Positions 20,201-29,788 are shown, numbered from the stretch's first letter. The stretch is DNA of 64,000 nucleotides from CAVRQM01 sp963822705 (GCA_963822705.1 CAWGIX010000010.1:1-64000); one strand, 5' to 3'. The notes: generated from the letters alone by a model not told the origin. Numbers and translations: made by a program.

Positions 20201-20678
20201 CCCGGATTTTCGCGCCACCCGCGCGCAGGACCGATCGTTTGTGGGCAACATCGTGCAGGGCATGGCCGCATACGGCGCTGGACAGCTCGGTGAGCAGACC
20301 GTGCCGCTAGCCGAGGTGGAGCATATCATCGCCATCGGCTCGGACAGCATGATGCGGGCGGTGGGTGCCGCGCGACACGGCGTGCTGGCCCCGTATCTGC
20401 AACCGGATCATACGGCGATCGGTTCCATCAACAGCCCGATGCAGTGCATGATGAAGGAAGTCTGCGCGCAATGCCTGCAGCCGCAAATCGATCCGGTCAG
20501 CGGCGAGCGCAGCGTCGTGTTCTCCTGCTTCAACCAGGACCAGGCGCTGGACCGCGTCGATTTTCCGGCACTGCGTGAGCGCCTGGGCCAGAACGGAATG
20601 CAGGAGAAGCTGACCGCGCAATGGATCGACCACTGCCTGCGCCTGCTGCATGCCCGCCCGGCGATGGCCGCGGAATGA
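17224..20678 (+). CDS. Large FAD/NAD(P)-dependent oxidoreductase with C-terminal ferredoxin-reductase/2Fe-2S module, two frameshifts
   Basis: About 1150 residues. Residues 1-370 form an N-terminal domain with iron-sulfur-type Cys clusters (YCIWCHTQSKDSCSKG, GHRICNDCMKACIYQKQ). Residues 370-850 are a pyridine-nucleotide oxidoreductase like the glutamate synthase small subunit: KVLVVGLGPAGFTLAHHL (FAD), VVVIGGGLTAIDTATES (NAD(P)H), VLVAAGTQPNTV. The rest resembles a DHOD electron-transfer/ferredoxin reductase unit (FRPGQFYRLQNF, VALVGGGLGNAVLFSIG) and ends with Cys residues in MQCMMKEVCAQCLQ and VFSCFNQ, suited to a 2Fe-2S site. The frame moves near 19813 (HART/VSEPGHGSTLL) and near 20205 (CDRAP/DFRATRAQDRSF). 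ATG 17224 gives MDAFTLGFGSTFSDL. The electron acceptor and donor are unknown. Confidence 0.8.
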
Positions 20679-21386
20679 ATTTCTGGCCCTCCGGCCGTCC
20701 GATCGGCCCCGAGGTGGACGCGACCCCGCGCCCCCTGCCCGCGCGCACGCGCATCCGCGGCGCCTATGCGGAACTGGAGCCGCTGCATGTGCGCCACGCG
20801 GCCGACCTGTTTCTCGCATCGCGCAGCGGCACGATGGAGGGCGATGCGAGCTGGGATTATCTCGGTTATGGCCCGTTTCCGAACGAGGCCGCCATGGCCG
20901 CCTATGTCGCCGGCATTCGCCAGCCAGCACGACCCGATGGCCTGGGCGGTGCGGCCGATCACGACGGGGCGGGTTTCAGGCTGGCTCACACTGATGGACA
21001 TCCAGCCCGCCAATGCCGCCATCGAGGTTGGCCACATCTGGTTCGCGCCGGAGATGCAGCGCACCCGCGCCGCGCGGGAATCAATCTTTCTGCTGCTGCG
21101 CATGGCCGCCGACGAGCTGGGCTACCGGCGGCTGGTGTGGAAGTGCAACGCGCTGAACGCCCCCAGCCGGCGCGCGGCCGACAGTCTCGGGTTTTCGTTC
21201 GAGGGCATCTTGCGCGCTCATTACGTGGTGAAGGGGCGGCTGCGGGATACCGCGATGTATTCCATCGTCGGCGACGAGTGGGGGCCGTGCCGCGATGCGC
21301 TGCTGGCCTGGCTCGATCCGCAAAATTTCGACGCGGACGGAAGCGCCCTTCACGGCTTGGCCTCGCTGCGGCGGTCAGTTTTATGA
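20675..21386 (+). CDS. GNAT-family N-acetyltransferase, frameshifted
   Basis: Acetyltransferase of the RimJ/RimL (Acetyltransf_3) type, which acetylates a protein N-terminus or small molecule using acetyl-CoA. The N-terminus reads TRIRGAYAELEPLHVRHAADLF. After a one-base frame move near 20924 it continues SQHDPMAWAV, IEVGHIWFAPEMQRTRAA, LGYRRLVWKCNALNAPSRRAA and LGFSFEGILRAHYVVKGRLRDTAMYSIV. The segment NAPSRRAADSLGF is the family's CoA-proximal motif. ATG 20675 overlaps the stop of the oxidoreductase gene (ATGA), so the two are coupled. Confidence 0.82.
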
Positions 21387-21950
21387 ATTAGAGAGGCAGG
21401 GTTGCTTGCCCCGGATGCACTGGATCAGCTGCTCCTTAACACCCTCAGACACCGATCGGTCGCGGACAGTCGCGTGGCGATCGCCGATCTTTGGCGACGA
21501 GAAAAGGAACCCATACTGGGCCGTTGCCACTGCACGCGGGAAGTTTCAGGCCTCGGCGTCAAATGGTGACGAGAGTGGGCGGCGAATGATTTTCACTGTT
21601 TCGGCTTGCGCCTCATCCGATAACTTGAATTTCAACTTCGCTACGAGTGACGATATGGCGAAGTCAGCAACAGCTTCGGTCGGCGCAGATTGCTTCGTCG
21701 GTGTCCCGTGCCGCAAGGCTTGACGCCTTTAGCGACCGGTTATTATTGGACATGCTATACTCGCGATAAGGGGGCGTTTGAACACCAGTAGGCATTCATT
21801 CTAGTCGTGCTCCCAGGGCAGCTCGCGTCAATCTCGCCAAGGTCTTCGGAAGCACGACTGTGGCCGCGGCCGGTGTCACGGCCAGGTCTAGCTCACGGCT
21901 TGCCGGCGGCTGGCCTTGTGCCCGGCGGCCGGCCCCATATAACCCCGCTC
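21387..21950. other. 564-base gap upstream of dapF with a long-armed inverted repeat
   Basis: No confident gene. Base composition is less GC-rich than the surroundings. AGTCGTGCTCCC (21803-21814) and GGAAGCACGACT (21848-21859) are complementary at 11 of 12 positions around a 33-base loop, in the possible dapF leader. On the minus strand, ATG 21754 opens a short frame (MSNNNRSLKASSLAARDTDE). With one base shift it would continue AVADFAISSLVAKLKFKLSD and end near 21548, a possible protein of about 70 residues or its remnant. Confidence 0.35.
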
Positions 21951-22779
21951 ATGCTCACCCCTTTTGTCAAAATGCACGGCTGCGGCAATGATTTCGTGGT
22001 GCTGGATGCCCGGCATGGCCTTGGGCATCACGCCGACGCGGGCGCGGGCGATCGCCGACCGACGCACCGGGGTCGGCTGCGACCAGCTGATCGTGCTGGA
22101 AAAAGCCAGCAACGGCGCCTCCGTGTTCATGCGCATCCACAACCAGGACGGCAGCGAGTCCGGCGCCTGCGGCAACGCCACCCGCTGCGTGGCGACCCTG
22201 CTCGCGGCCGAGGGAGGCGATGAAGCCCCGGTGATCCAAACCATCGCTGGCGAACTGCCGGCACGCGTCGTGGTCGATGGGCGCGTCAGCGTCGACATGG
22301 GGCCCGCAAAGCTTGATTGGCGGGATGTGCCATTGGCGGAGGCCGCCGACACGCTGCATCTGCCGCTCACGGTAGGGCCGGTTTCCGATCCGGCGGCGCT
22401 GTCCATGGGCAATCCGCACGCCACATTTTTCGTGCCCGATGCGGAAACAGCACCCGTGCAGGATTGCGGCCCCATACTCGAGCACGCACCGATCTTTCCC
22501 CAAAAAGCCAATATCGGCTTTGCGCAAGTACTGGCGCCCGATCGCATCCGCCTGCGCGTGTGGGAGCGTGGCGCGGGGTTGACGCTCGCGTGCGGTTCGG
22601 GCGCCTGCGCCGCGCTGGTGAACGCGGCGCGACGCGGCCTGACCGGCCGGCAAGCCACCGTGCTGCTGGACGGAGGCGCGCTCGACATTGTCTGGCGCGA
22701 CGATGGGCACGTGGTCATGACCGGCCCGGTAGCGACCAGTTTTACCGGCGCTCTGGATCTCGCGGCATTGCCCGCATGA
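21951..22779 (+). CDS. dapF: Diaminopimelate epimerase, frameshifted
   Basis: Interconverts LL- and meso-diaminopimelate in lysine and peptidoglycan synthesis. The N-terminus is MLTPFVKMHGCGNDFVVLDARHG. The frame moves one base near 22018, then continues ITPTRARAIADRRTGVGCDQ. The two catalytic cysteines are in ESGACGNATRC and TLACGSGACAALV. The length after repair (about 275 aa) is normal. It overlaps mtaB by four bases. The -35/-10 boxes are not obvious, and a long-armed inverted repeat lies about 90-150 bases upstream. Confidence 0.93.
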
Positions 22780-24000
22780 GTGCGGACATCGTCACATTCG
22801 GATGCCGCCTGAACGCCTACGAGAGCGAAATTCTGCGCACGCATACTGCAGACGTTGCATGACACGATCGTGGTCAATACCTGCGCAGTCACGGCCGAAG
22901 CGGAACGGCAGGCACGACAGGCCATCCGTCGCGCCCACCGGGCCAGGCCGGATGCCAGAATCGTCGTAACCGGGTGCGCTGCGCAGATCGCGCCAAAAGC
23001 CTGGTCCGCGTTGCCGGGCGTGACACGGGTGCTCGGCAACGCCGAAAAACTTCGCGCGGAAAGCTGGCGCGAGGACGCGGCCTCCGCAGTCTCCGACATC
23101 GCCGCCGCGCGGGATACGGCGGCGCATCTGGTCACCGATTTCGGCGGAAAAAACCGCGCATTCGTACAGGTGCAGCAGGGCTGCGACCATCGCTGCACGT
23201 TCTGCATCATCCCGTTCGGCCGCGGCCCGTCCCGCAGCGTGCCGATCGGCGCTGTCGTGGCCCAGGTACGCGCGTTGGTGGACGCCGGGTTTGCAGAGAT
23301 CGTGCTGACCGGCGTGGACATCACCAGTTTCGGTCCCGACCTGCCCGGACAACCGACTCTCGGGCAGCTGTGCCGCCGGCTGCTGGCTCTGGTCCCGGAA
23401 TTGTCGCGGCTGCGGCTGTCGTCACTGGACACGGCGGAAATCGACACCGATCTGTGGCGCCTCATCGAGAACGAACCACGCCTGCTATCGCATCTGCATC
23501 TTTCGTTGCAAGCGGGCTCCGACCTGATCCTGAAACGCATGAAGCGCCGCCACTCGCGCGCCGACGCGCTAACCGTCATCAGCCGCGCCCGCGCCGCGCG
23601 GCCGGACATGGCGATCGGCGCCGACCTGATCGCAGGCTTTCCCACCGAAACCGAAACCCTGTTCGGGGAGACGCTGGCGTTGGTGGAGGAGGCGGCAATC
23701 CCCTACCTGCACGTCTTCCCCTACAGCGAACGCCCCGGCACGCCGGCGGCGCGCATGCCCTCAGTGCCGATACAAGTGCGGCGCGATCGGGCGGCGCGGC
23801 TGCGCGCGGCTGGGCGGGCGCAGGCAGAAAAATTCTTTGCCGGAATGGTCGGGCGCACGGCGCGCGTGCTGATGGAAGCGAACGGCATCGGCCGCACGGA
23901 AAATTTCGCGCCGGTCCGCATGGACGCGGAGCCCGGTCGGCTTGTGCGCACACGCATCACCGGCGCCACCCCGGACGGGCTGCTCGCGGAGCCGGCCTGA
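22776..24000 (+). CDS. mtaB: tRNA threonylcarbamoyladenosine methylthiotransferase MtaB, frameshifted near the N-terminus
   Basis: Radical-SAM methylthiotransferase acting on t6A37 of tRNA. The N-terminal MTTase domain has its three cluster cysteines in IVTFGCRLNAYESE, VVNTCAVTAEAE and VVTGCAAQ. The radical-SAM motif is GCDHRCTFCIIPFGRG, and a TRAM-like C-terminus follows. The frame moves by one base near 22850, between RTHTAD and LHDTIVVNTC. ATG 22776 overlaps the dapF stop (ATGA), and the end overlaps ftsY (TGATG), making a tightly coupled dapF-mtaB-ftsY operon, an order common in alphaproteobacteria. Confidence 0.92.
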
Positions 24001-24920
24001 TGGCGCTGGGCTTTCTGTCGCGCCTAAAACAGGGGCTGGCGCGCAGCACGGCGAAACTGACCGAAAGCCTCACCGCCGTGGTGTCGCGGCGGCGGCTGGA
24101 CGATGCGGCACTGGAAGAACTGGAGGACGCGCTGATCGCCGCCGACCTCGGCACCGACGTGGCCCGGCGCATCATCGCCGATTTCCGCCGCACCCGTTTT
24201 GGCCGCGAAGTGACCGACGAGGAAGTGCGCACCGCCTTGGCGGAAGAAATTGCCGCGGTGCTGGCGCCAGTGGCAAAACCGCTGCTGCTGGACCCGGTGA
24301 AAAAACCGCACGTCATTTTGGTGGCGGGCGTCAACGGAACCGGCAAAACCACCACCATCGGCAAGATGGCCCTGCAATACCGGGAACAGGGGCTGCGCCC
24401 GGTACTGGTCGCCGGCGACACTTTTCGGGCCGCCGCGGTGGAGCAATTGCAGATCTGGGGCCAGCGGGTTGGCGCTACAGTCGTCTCCGGCCCGCCCGAA
24501 GCCGATCCGGCGGGCCTCTCCTTCGAGGCATTTTCGCGCGCGCAGGAGGAGCGCGCCGACGTGCTGCTGATCGACACGGCGGGGCGGCTGCACAACAAGG
24601 CCGCACTGATGGAGGAGCTGCGAAAAGTGGTGCGGGTGCTGAGGAAGCACGATCCGTCCGCGCCGCACTCGGTGCTGCTGGTGCTGGATGCCACCACCGG
24701 CCAGAACGCGCTGGCCCAGGTGGAGGTGTTTCGCGACATGGTCGACGTGACCGGGCTGGTCGTCACCAAACTGGACGGCAGCGCGCGCGGCGGCATCGTC
24801 GTGGCTCTGGCCGAGACGTTCGGGCTGCCGGTCCATGCCGTGGGCGTCGGCGAGCAGGCGGCCGATCTGCGCCCGTTCGACGCGCAGGAATTTGCCCGCG
24901 GTCTGGTGGGGGCAGCATGA
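24000..24920 (+). CDS. ftsY: Signal recognition particle receptor FtsY
   Basis: SRP-receptor GTPase that docks ribosome-SRP complexes to the membrane. The NG domain is complete: LEELEDALIAADLGTDVA (N domain), G1 GVNGTGKTTT, DTFRAAAVEQLQIWG, G3 DTAGR, G4 TKLDGSARGG, and GVGEQAADLRPFDAQEF at the end. At 306 residues it is the short form without an acidic A domain, as is usual in alphaproteobacteria. ATG 24000 shares its A with the mtaB stop. Confidence 0.96.
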   Translation: MALGFLSRLKQGLARSTAKLTESLTAVVSRRRLDDAALEELEDALIAADLGTDVARRIIADFRRTRFGREVTDEEVRTALAEEIAAVLAPVAKPLLLDPVKKPHVILVAGVNGTGKTTTIGKMALQYREQGLRPVLVAGDTFRAAAVEQLQIWGQRVGATVVSGPPEADPAGLSFEAFSRAQEERADVLLIDTAGRLHNKAALMEELRKVVRVLRKHDPSAPHSVLLVLDATTGQNALAQVEVFRDMVDVTGLVVTKLDGSARGGIVVALAETFGLPVHAVGVGEQAADLRPFDAQEFARGLVGAA

Positions 24921-24927
24921 GCAAAAG

Positions 24928-25530
24928 TCAGCGGCCTGCGAAATGCCCGACCACCTCGTGCCCGCCCTCCCAGATCATTTTGATCGCGACGTAGAGCACG
25001 ATCAGCAGTCCCACCCAGGCAATCCAGCGGTGCCGCTCCAGCAGTTTTGCCACGAGCTGTGCGGCCACCCCCATCAGCACGACGGATAGCCCAAGGCCAG
25101 CTACCAGTACCCAGGTGTGCCCTTCCGCGGCACCGGCGACGGCCAGCACGTTGTCCAGGCTCATGGACAGGTCGGCCAGCACAATCTGCAGCATGGCCGC
25201 GCGCAGCGACTTGGGTTTTCCCGCCGCGCCGGTCGCGTGCGCCGTGTGACGCAGCTCGCGGTACATCCGCCAGCACACCCAGAGCAGCAGAATGCCGCCG
25301 GCCAGGACCAGCCCGATGATGGCCAGCAGCTGCAGAGTCACCGCACCCAGCGCGATGCGCAGCAGGGTGGCCGCGGCCACGCCGCCGATGATGGCCGGGC
25401 GCTGCTGGCGCGGCGGCAGGCCGGCGACCGCCAACCCCACTACCACCGCATTGTCGCCGGCCAGGGTCAGGTCGATCAGCACCACCTGCGCCAGCGCCGC
25501 CAGCTCCTGTAGCAGCGTTGGCTCCGGCAT
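24928..25530 (-). CDS. TerC/YjbE family integral membrane protein
   Basis: Seven-segment membrane protein of the TerC superfamily (YjbE branch). Members have been tied to metal (manganese) export and to supplying metal to exported proteins. The acidic motifs within the membrane segments are clear: IDLTLAGDNAVVVG near the N-terminus and LADLSMSLDNVLAVAG in the second half. At 200 aa it is the short YjbE form. It is convergent with ftsY (7 bases) and divergent from purB. I find no yybP-ykoY-like leader in the 49 bases before purB's start. Confidence 0.85.
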   Translation of the reverse strand: MPEPTLLQELAALAQVVLIDLTLAGDNAVVVGLAVAGLPPRQQRPAIIGGVAAATLLRIALGAVTLQLLAIIGLVLAGGILLLWVCWRMYRELRHTAHATGAAGKPKSLRAAMLQIVLADLSMSLDNVLAVAGAAEGHTWVLVAGLGLSVVLMGVAAQLVAKLLERHRWIAWVGLLIVLYVAIKMIWEGGHEVVGHFAGR

Positions 25531-25579
25531 GATCGTCCTTCGGTTGCGGCTGCGCGGCCGGAGGTCTTACAGCACCGGC

Positions 25580-26921
25580 ATGGTCCCCCGGTACACCCGC
25601 CCAGCCATGGCTGCCATCTGGGCGCCGGAAAACCGGTTCAAGATCTGGTTCGAGATCGAGGCCCTTGCCGCCGAGGCGATGGCCGAACTCGGGAGCATTC
25701 CCACTGCGGCCGCGCAGACGATCCGCGTACGTGGAAACGCGGCCATGGCGGCGTTCGGTCGGGCGGAGATGGACCGCATCGATGCGATCGAGGCGGAAAC
25801 GCGCCACGACGTCATCGCCTTCCTGACCTGGCTCGCCGAGGCGATCGGCCCGGAGAGTCGGTTCTTGCACCTGGGGCTGACCAGCAGCGACGTGCTGGAC
25901 ACCTGCCTGTCCCTGCAGCTCGCGCAAGCGACGGACCTGCTGCTGCAGGAGGTCGACGCGGTCCTGGCCGCGCTGCGAACACGGGCCATGGAACACCGGT
26001 ACACGCTGACCGTCGGCCGTAGTCACGGCATCCACGCCGAGCCCACCAGTTTCGGCCTGAAACTGGCCGGCCACTATGCCGAGTTTTCGCGCGACCGCGC
26101 CAGGCTCGTCGCGGCGCGGGCCGAAATCGCGGTGGCCGCGCTGTCGGGACCGGTCGGCACCTATGCCCATCTCGACCCGGCGGTAGAAAGGTATGTGGCA
26201 GACCGGTTGGGTCTGGCGGTCGAAAGCGTCTCCACCCAGGTGATCCCGCGCGACCGCCACGCGGCTTATTTTTGCACCCTGGCGGTGGTGGCGTCGGCGG
26301 TCGAGCGGCTGGCCACGGAAGTGCGGCACCTGCAGCGCTCGGAGGTGCGCGAAGCAGAAGAATTCTTTCACGCCGGCCAGAAGGGCAGCTCGGCGATGCC
26401 GCACAAGCGCAATCCCGTGCTGAGCGAGAATTTGACCGGCCTCGCCCGGCTGGTACGCGTCCGCGGTGGTGCCGGCGTTGGAAGACGTGGCGCTGTGGCA
26501 CGAGCGCGACATCTCGCACTCGTCCGTGGAGCGGGTGATCGCGCCGGATGTCACGACAGCGCTGGATTTCGCCCTGGCCCGGCTGGCCGGGATGATGGAG
26601 CGGCTGGTGGTCTATCCGGAGCGGATGCTGGCCAATCTGGAGGCGCTGGGCGGGGTGGTGCATTCCGGCGAGGTGCTGCTGGCCCTGACCCGTGCCGGCC
26701 TGCCGCGCGAGGAGGCGTATGCCATCGTCCAGCGCAATGCCATGGCGACCTGGACCGGGCTGGGCCGGCCGGACGGGCGCAGCTTCCGGGAAAACCTGGA
26801 CGCCGATCCGGCCGTGGCCGGACGGGTGCCGTCTCATGCGCTGAATGCAGCCATGAACCACGAGGCGCATCTGCGCGAGGTCGATCGCATTTTTGCCCGG
26901 GTCTTCGGGGATGACACTTAA
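25580..26921 (+). CDS. purB: Adenylosuccinate lyase, frameshifted
   Basis: Catalyses two steps of purine synthesis: SAICAR to AICAR, and adenylosuccinate to AMP. Recognisable elements are MVPRYTRPAMAAIWAPENRF, LTSSDVLDT, the catalytic-His segment TVGRSHGIHAEPTSFG and the fumarase/lyase signature KGSSAMPHKRNP. The frame moves one base near 26460 (GLARLVR, then SAVVPALEDVALWHERDISHSS) and continues to TGA 26921. The repaired length is about 447 aa. ATG 25580 is chosen by homology. purC follows 112 bases downstream. Confidence 0.93.
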
Positions 26922-27032
26922 CGCCTGAGCGGGCGTGGCAGGACGAGGCGACGGCTGCTATACCGCCCGGGCGCCGGCCCGGTCCCGTGGCGGCGCGGCA
27001 TGACGGGGCCTGGCCCGCGTGAGGGGAACCAC

Positions 27033-27797
27033 ATGGCCCGCCGCCGCCAGTTGTACGAAGGCAAGGCCAAGATCCTGTTCGAGGGACCGGAGCCCGGAAC
27101 GCTCGTGCAGTATTTCAAGGACGACGCGACCGCGTTCAACGCGCAGAAAAAGGGCATCATCACCGGCAAGGGCGTGCTGAACAATCGTATCAGCGAATAC
27201 CTGATGTCGCGGCTGGGTGAGATCGGGGTGCCTACGCATTTCGTCCGCCGGCTGAACATGCGCGAGCAGCTGATCCGCGAGGTGGAAATCATTCCGGTGG
27301 AAGTCGTGGTGCGCAACGTCGCCGCCGGCAGCCTGTCAACCCGCCTGGGCATTCCGGAAGGCACGCGGCTGCCCCGCAGCATCATCGAATACTATTACAA
27401 GAACGACCAGCTGGGCGACCCGATGGTGGCCGAGGAACACATCACCGCGTTCGGCTGGGCGCACCCGCAGGACATGGACGACATCGTCTCATTGACGTTG
27501 CGCATCAACGATTTTTTGACCGGCCTGTTTCTGGGCGTCGGCATCACGCTGGTGGATTTCAAGCTGGAGTTCGGCCGGCTCTGGGAAAACGAGGACATGC
27601 GTATCGTTCTGGCCGACGAGATTTCCCCGGACAACTGCCGGCTGTGGGATTCCAAAACCAACGAAAAGATGGACAAGGACCGTTTCCGTCGCGATCTGGG
27701 CCGGGTGGAGGAGGCCTACCAGGAAGTGGCGCGCCGGCTCGGCATTTTGCCGGAGGCGGGGGTTCGGGACATGAAGGGGCCGGAGATGATGCAATAG
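27033..27797 (+). CDS. purC: Phosphoribosylaminoimidazole-succinocarboxamide synthase
   Basis: SAICAR synthetase: joins CAIR and aspartate using ATP. Motifs: RRQLYEGKAKILFEGPEPGT, DDATAFNAQKKG, EIIPVEVVVRNVAAGS and LVDFKLEFGR, then EISPDNCRLWDS. At 254 aa it has the normal length. ATG 27033 has GAGGGGA 5 bases upstream. The next gene in this operon would normally be purS, but the following 2 kb carry accessory genes instead. Confidence 0.96.
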   Translation: MARRRQLYEGKAKILFEGPEPGTLVQYFKDDATAFNAQKKGIITGKGVLNNRISEYLMSRLGEIGVPTHFVRRLNMREQLIREVEIIPVEVVVRNVAAGSLSTRLGIPEGTRLPRSIIEYYYKNDQLGDPMVAEEHITAFGWAHPQDMDDIVSLTLRINDFLTGLFLGVGITLVDFKLEFGRLWENEDMRIVLADEISPDNCRLWDSKTNEKMDKDRFRRDLGRVEEAYQEVARRLGILPEAGVRDMKGPEMMQ

Positions 27798-27800
27798 GCA

Positions 27801-27829
27801 TGTACTGGTCAGGCGACGTTGGTTAGTAT
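27801..27829 (+). promoter_or_regulatory. Possible promoter of the antitoxin gene, leaderless spacing
   Basis: TAGTAT (27824-27829) lies six bases before ATG 27836, as in the Pro/Arg-rich cassettes. The 17-base-spaced -35 candidate TGTACT (27801-27806) is weak. No ribosome site is visible before the ATG, which supports leaderless translation. Confidence 0.4.
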
Positions 27830-27835
27830 GAACGC

Positions 27836-28069
27836 ATGAGCGAGACCATCAACATCTATGAGGCCAAAGCGCAGCTCTCCCGCCTGATGGAGCGGGCGGC
27901 GGCGGGCGAGGACATCGTCATCGCCCGCGCGGGAAAGCCGCTGGTGCGGCTGGTGCCGATCGAGCCTCCGGCACCAAAGCGGCGTCAGTCGGGACAGCTC
28001 CGGGGACTGCCGATGCCGGACTCCTTCTTTGACCCGCTGCCGGAAGAGGAACTGGAGCCTTCTGAGTGA
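27836..28069 (+). CDS. Phd/YefM-type antitoxin
   Basis: Antitoxin of a type II toxin-antitoxin pair, expected to bind DNA and neutralise a PIN-domain toxin. The Phd/YefM N-terminal fold is plain (INIYEAKAQLSRLMERAAAGED, IVIARAGKPLVRLVP), followed by a toxin-binding tail (DSFFDPLPEEELEPSE). At 77 aa it has the normal length. Its stop overlaps the ATG of the downstream toxin remnant. The frame is intact although the toxin is broken. Confidence 0.88.
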   Translation: MSETINIYEAKAQLSRLMERAAAGEDIVIARAGKPLVRLVPIEPPAPKRRQSGQLRGLPMPDSFFDPLPEEELEPSE

Positions 28070-28338
28070 GGCTCCTGCTTGACACCCATGCTGCCGCTGG
28101 TGGTGGCGGGAAGATCCGCGGCTTCCGGAGCACGCCAGGAGATGCTATCGGTGACCCTGCCAATGACGTGCATGTCAGCGCGGTCTGTATCTGGGAGATT
28201 GCAACCAAGCACCGGATCGGCAAATGGCCGCAAGCCGGACCGCTCGTCTCGGGATTTGACCTCTACGTGGAAAGCGCCGGCTTCAGCTGTTACATCAGCT
28301 CGCAGACACGACGCGGCGGTGCTTGCCTGCCTTGGTAG
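28066..28338 (+). pseudogene. PIN-domain (VapC-type) toxin remnant
   Basis: Begins like an intact PIN toxin (MRLLLDTHAA, with the first acidic residue Asp6). It then slips frame: the expected WWWREDPRLPEHAR is encoded in another frame over about 28095-28135. It returns for DAIGDPANDVHVSAVCIWEIATKH and slips again near 28290 (ISSQ-HDAAVLACL in the next frame). The C-terminal third of the PIN fold, with the last acidic residues (DPFDR-like), is not found. Two compensating slips could be read errors, but the missing end argues for a truly broken toxin. Confidence 0.75.
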
Positions 28339-28392
28339 CCAATGCCGCTGTCGAGCTGGAGGACGCCGGGCAGGAATTGCCGGTCATCATCG

Positions 28393-29440
28393 TCATGCCA
28401 ACATTGAAGAAGGTGTTGGTTCCGCCGCCGGCGTCTGCGTCGCTGCCCACCAGGATACCGGCGCAGGCGGCGATGGACGCGAATTGCCCGTTGTGGTGTT
28501 TCCGGTGGACGCCGTGCCGCAGGTGCTGGCACCTGCGACATGGACACCGGATTGTTCGGCTCCCTGGATGAGTGTTACCCAGAGCGGGGCTGGAGTGACT
28601 GCCGCCGACGGTATTATTGCTGCCGCCGCAGAGGTCGATCGCATCGAAAATGAACTGGTGGCGGAAAGGCGGTTGTTTTTTATGGTTGCCGAATCAGCAC
28701 TGGCTGAGCCGTCACCGTACATTGCAACGGCGAGCTGGGTGTTGCTCACCGTGTTAGTCTTGACGGCTACGCTGGACGAGTTCTAGATCAGGATGCCGGA
28801 CCAGCCATAGGTAGGGCCGGTGTAGACGTCGTCACTCACGACATTGCTGGTGACGGTGCTGCAATTCGCCCCAAATCCATCTCGATGCCGTTTTGCGCGA
28901 TCTCCGGGGTCGGGCCGATCCCGGCAACGCTATTGTCACTGACTGTGACCTTCGTATTGGCTCCGGTGGCGTTATGCCGTCTTTGTCGTAGTTCGCGACC
29001 CGGTTGCCGCTTATGGTCACGGTCGCGCTGCCGCTGTTATTGCTCTGGACCAAAATTCCGAGACCGTCCTGGCAACCGACAGCTGGCTGGCAAAATCTGA
29101 TTGACGACCGAGTTTTAGCTGATTGTGCCCTGGACGTTCTGATAGAGGATGCCGACCAGGTCCTGATCCGAGACCTTTGTCTGCATAAGCGTTGTTGCCG
29201 CTGCCGTCCGCGGTGATGTTGGCTATAGTAACAGGGCCGCCAGTGACGGTAACACCCGAGCGGCGATCGGGTCGCCACCTTGCGAAGACTGGGTATGGCG
29301 AGCCAGCCGCTCGGAACGGTGATGAAGCCGCATCCATGCCCGTTGCCGTCGGTGCACCCTTTCAGGGTAAGCTTCAGGCGGATGCTGACCTGCTCAGGAT
29401 ACACGCCCGGGCAGACCACGATCGTCTTTGCGGCTGAACC
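28393..29440 (-). pseudogene. Right-handed parallel beta-helix surface-type protein, decayed
   Basis: On the minus strand, fragments in several frames join into one beta-helix protein. They are IVVCPGVYPEQVSIRLKLTL (about 29360-29425), GPVTIANITADGSGNNAYAD (about 29210), DGLGILVQSNNSGSATVTIS then GNRVANYDKDGIT (about 28975-29080), and SNTQLAVAMYGDGSASADSA then TIKNNR (about 28660-28745). The N/G/S-rich turns spaced about 22-24 residues apart are the hallmark of pectate-lyase-like coils. No signal peptide is found: an in-frame stop lies directly upstream of the first coil near 29445, so the 5' end is lost. At least four frame changes are needed. Normally such genes encode secreted proteins. 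Confidence 0.65.
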
Positions 29441-29788
29441 AGATTACTGTCTCATGGGGGTTTGCCCCGGCAGGAGCCGGGCACGGGAAGAGCAAGAAAA
29501 TTTTTGGGAGATTATCCGCCAGAAATTATTACCGGTGACCGCGATTGTATTTTGCCCTCGTCACACCTCGATCCGGGACCATAGCGATATACTTGACAGC
29601 TCTGCACACAGTCTCTCACACGGCGGCAGGCTCCGGCCGCCGACAACAAGACGGTTAGCCGATGGATGCTCGGCACTGAGTGGCTTTCGGCCCAGGTCCC
29701 GCGTGGGGCTCGGGGAAAGCGGGGCAGCATTGCTCGCCCAGTTTCGGTAGAATGGGACAGGTGGAATGGCTTTTTTCGCGGACTCAGC
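29441..29788. other. Gap upstream of purQ; expected purS not present
   Basis: About 350 bases with no credible gene. I searched it and the preceding accessory patch for the 80-residue PurS protein and found none. A TTGACA-like box (ACTTGACAGC, near 29591) is the only promoter-like feature noticed. Confidence 0.5.

Noticed and set aside
21295..21723. Plus-strand frame continuing past the GNAT gene
   Set aside because: It has no recognisable protein character and starts inside the acetyltransferase in another frame.
25531..25579. Metal-sensing (yybP-ykoY) riboswitch before the TerC-family gene
   Set aside because: Only 49 bases separate it from the purB start, too short for the element, and no conserved loops are seen.
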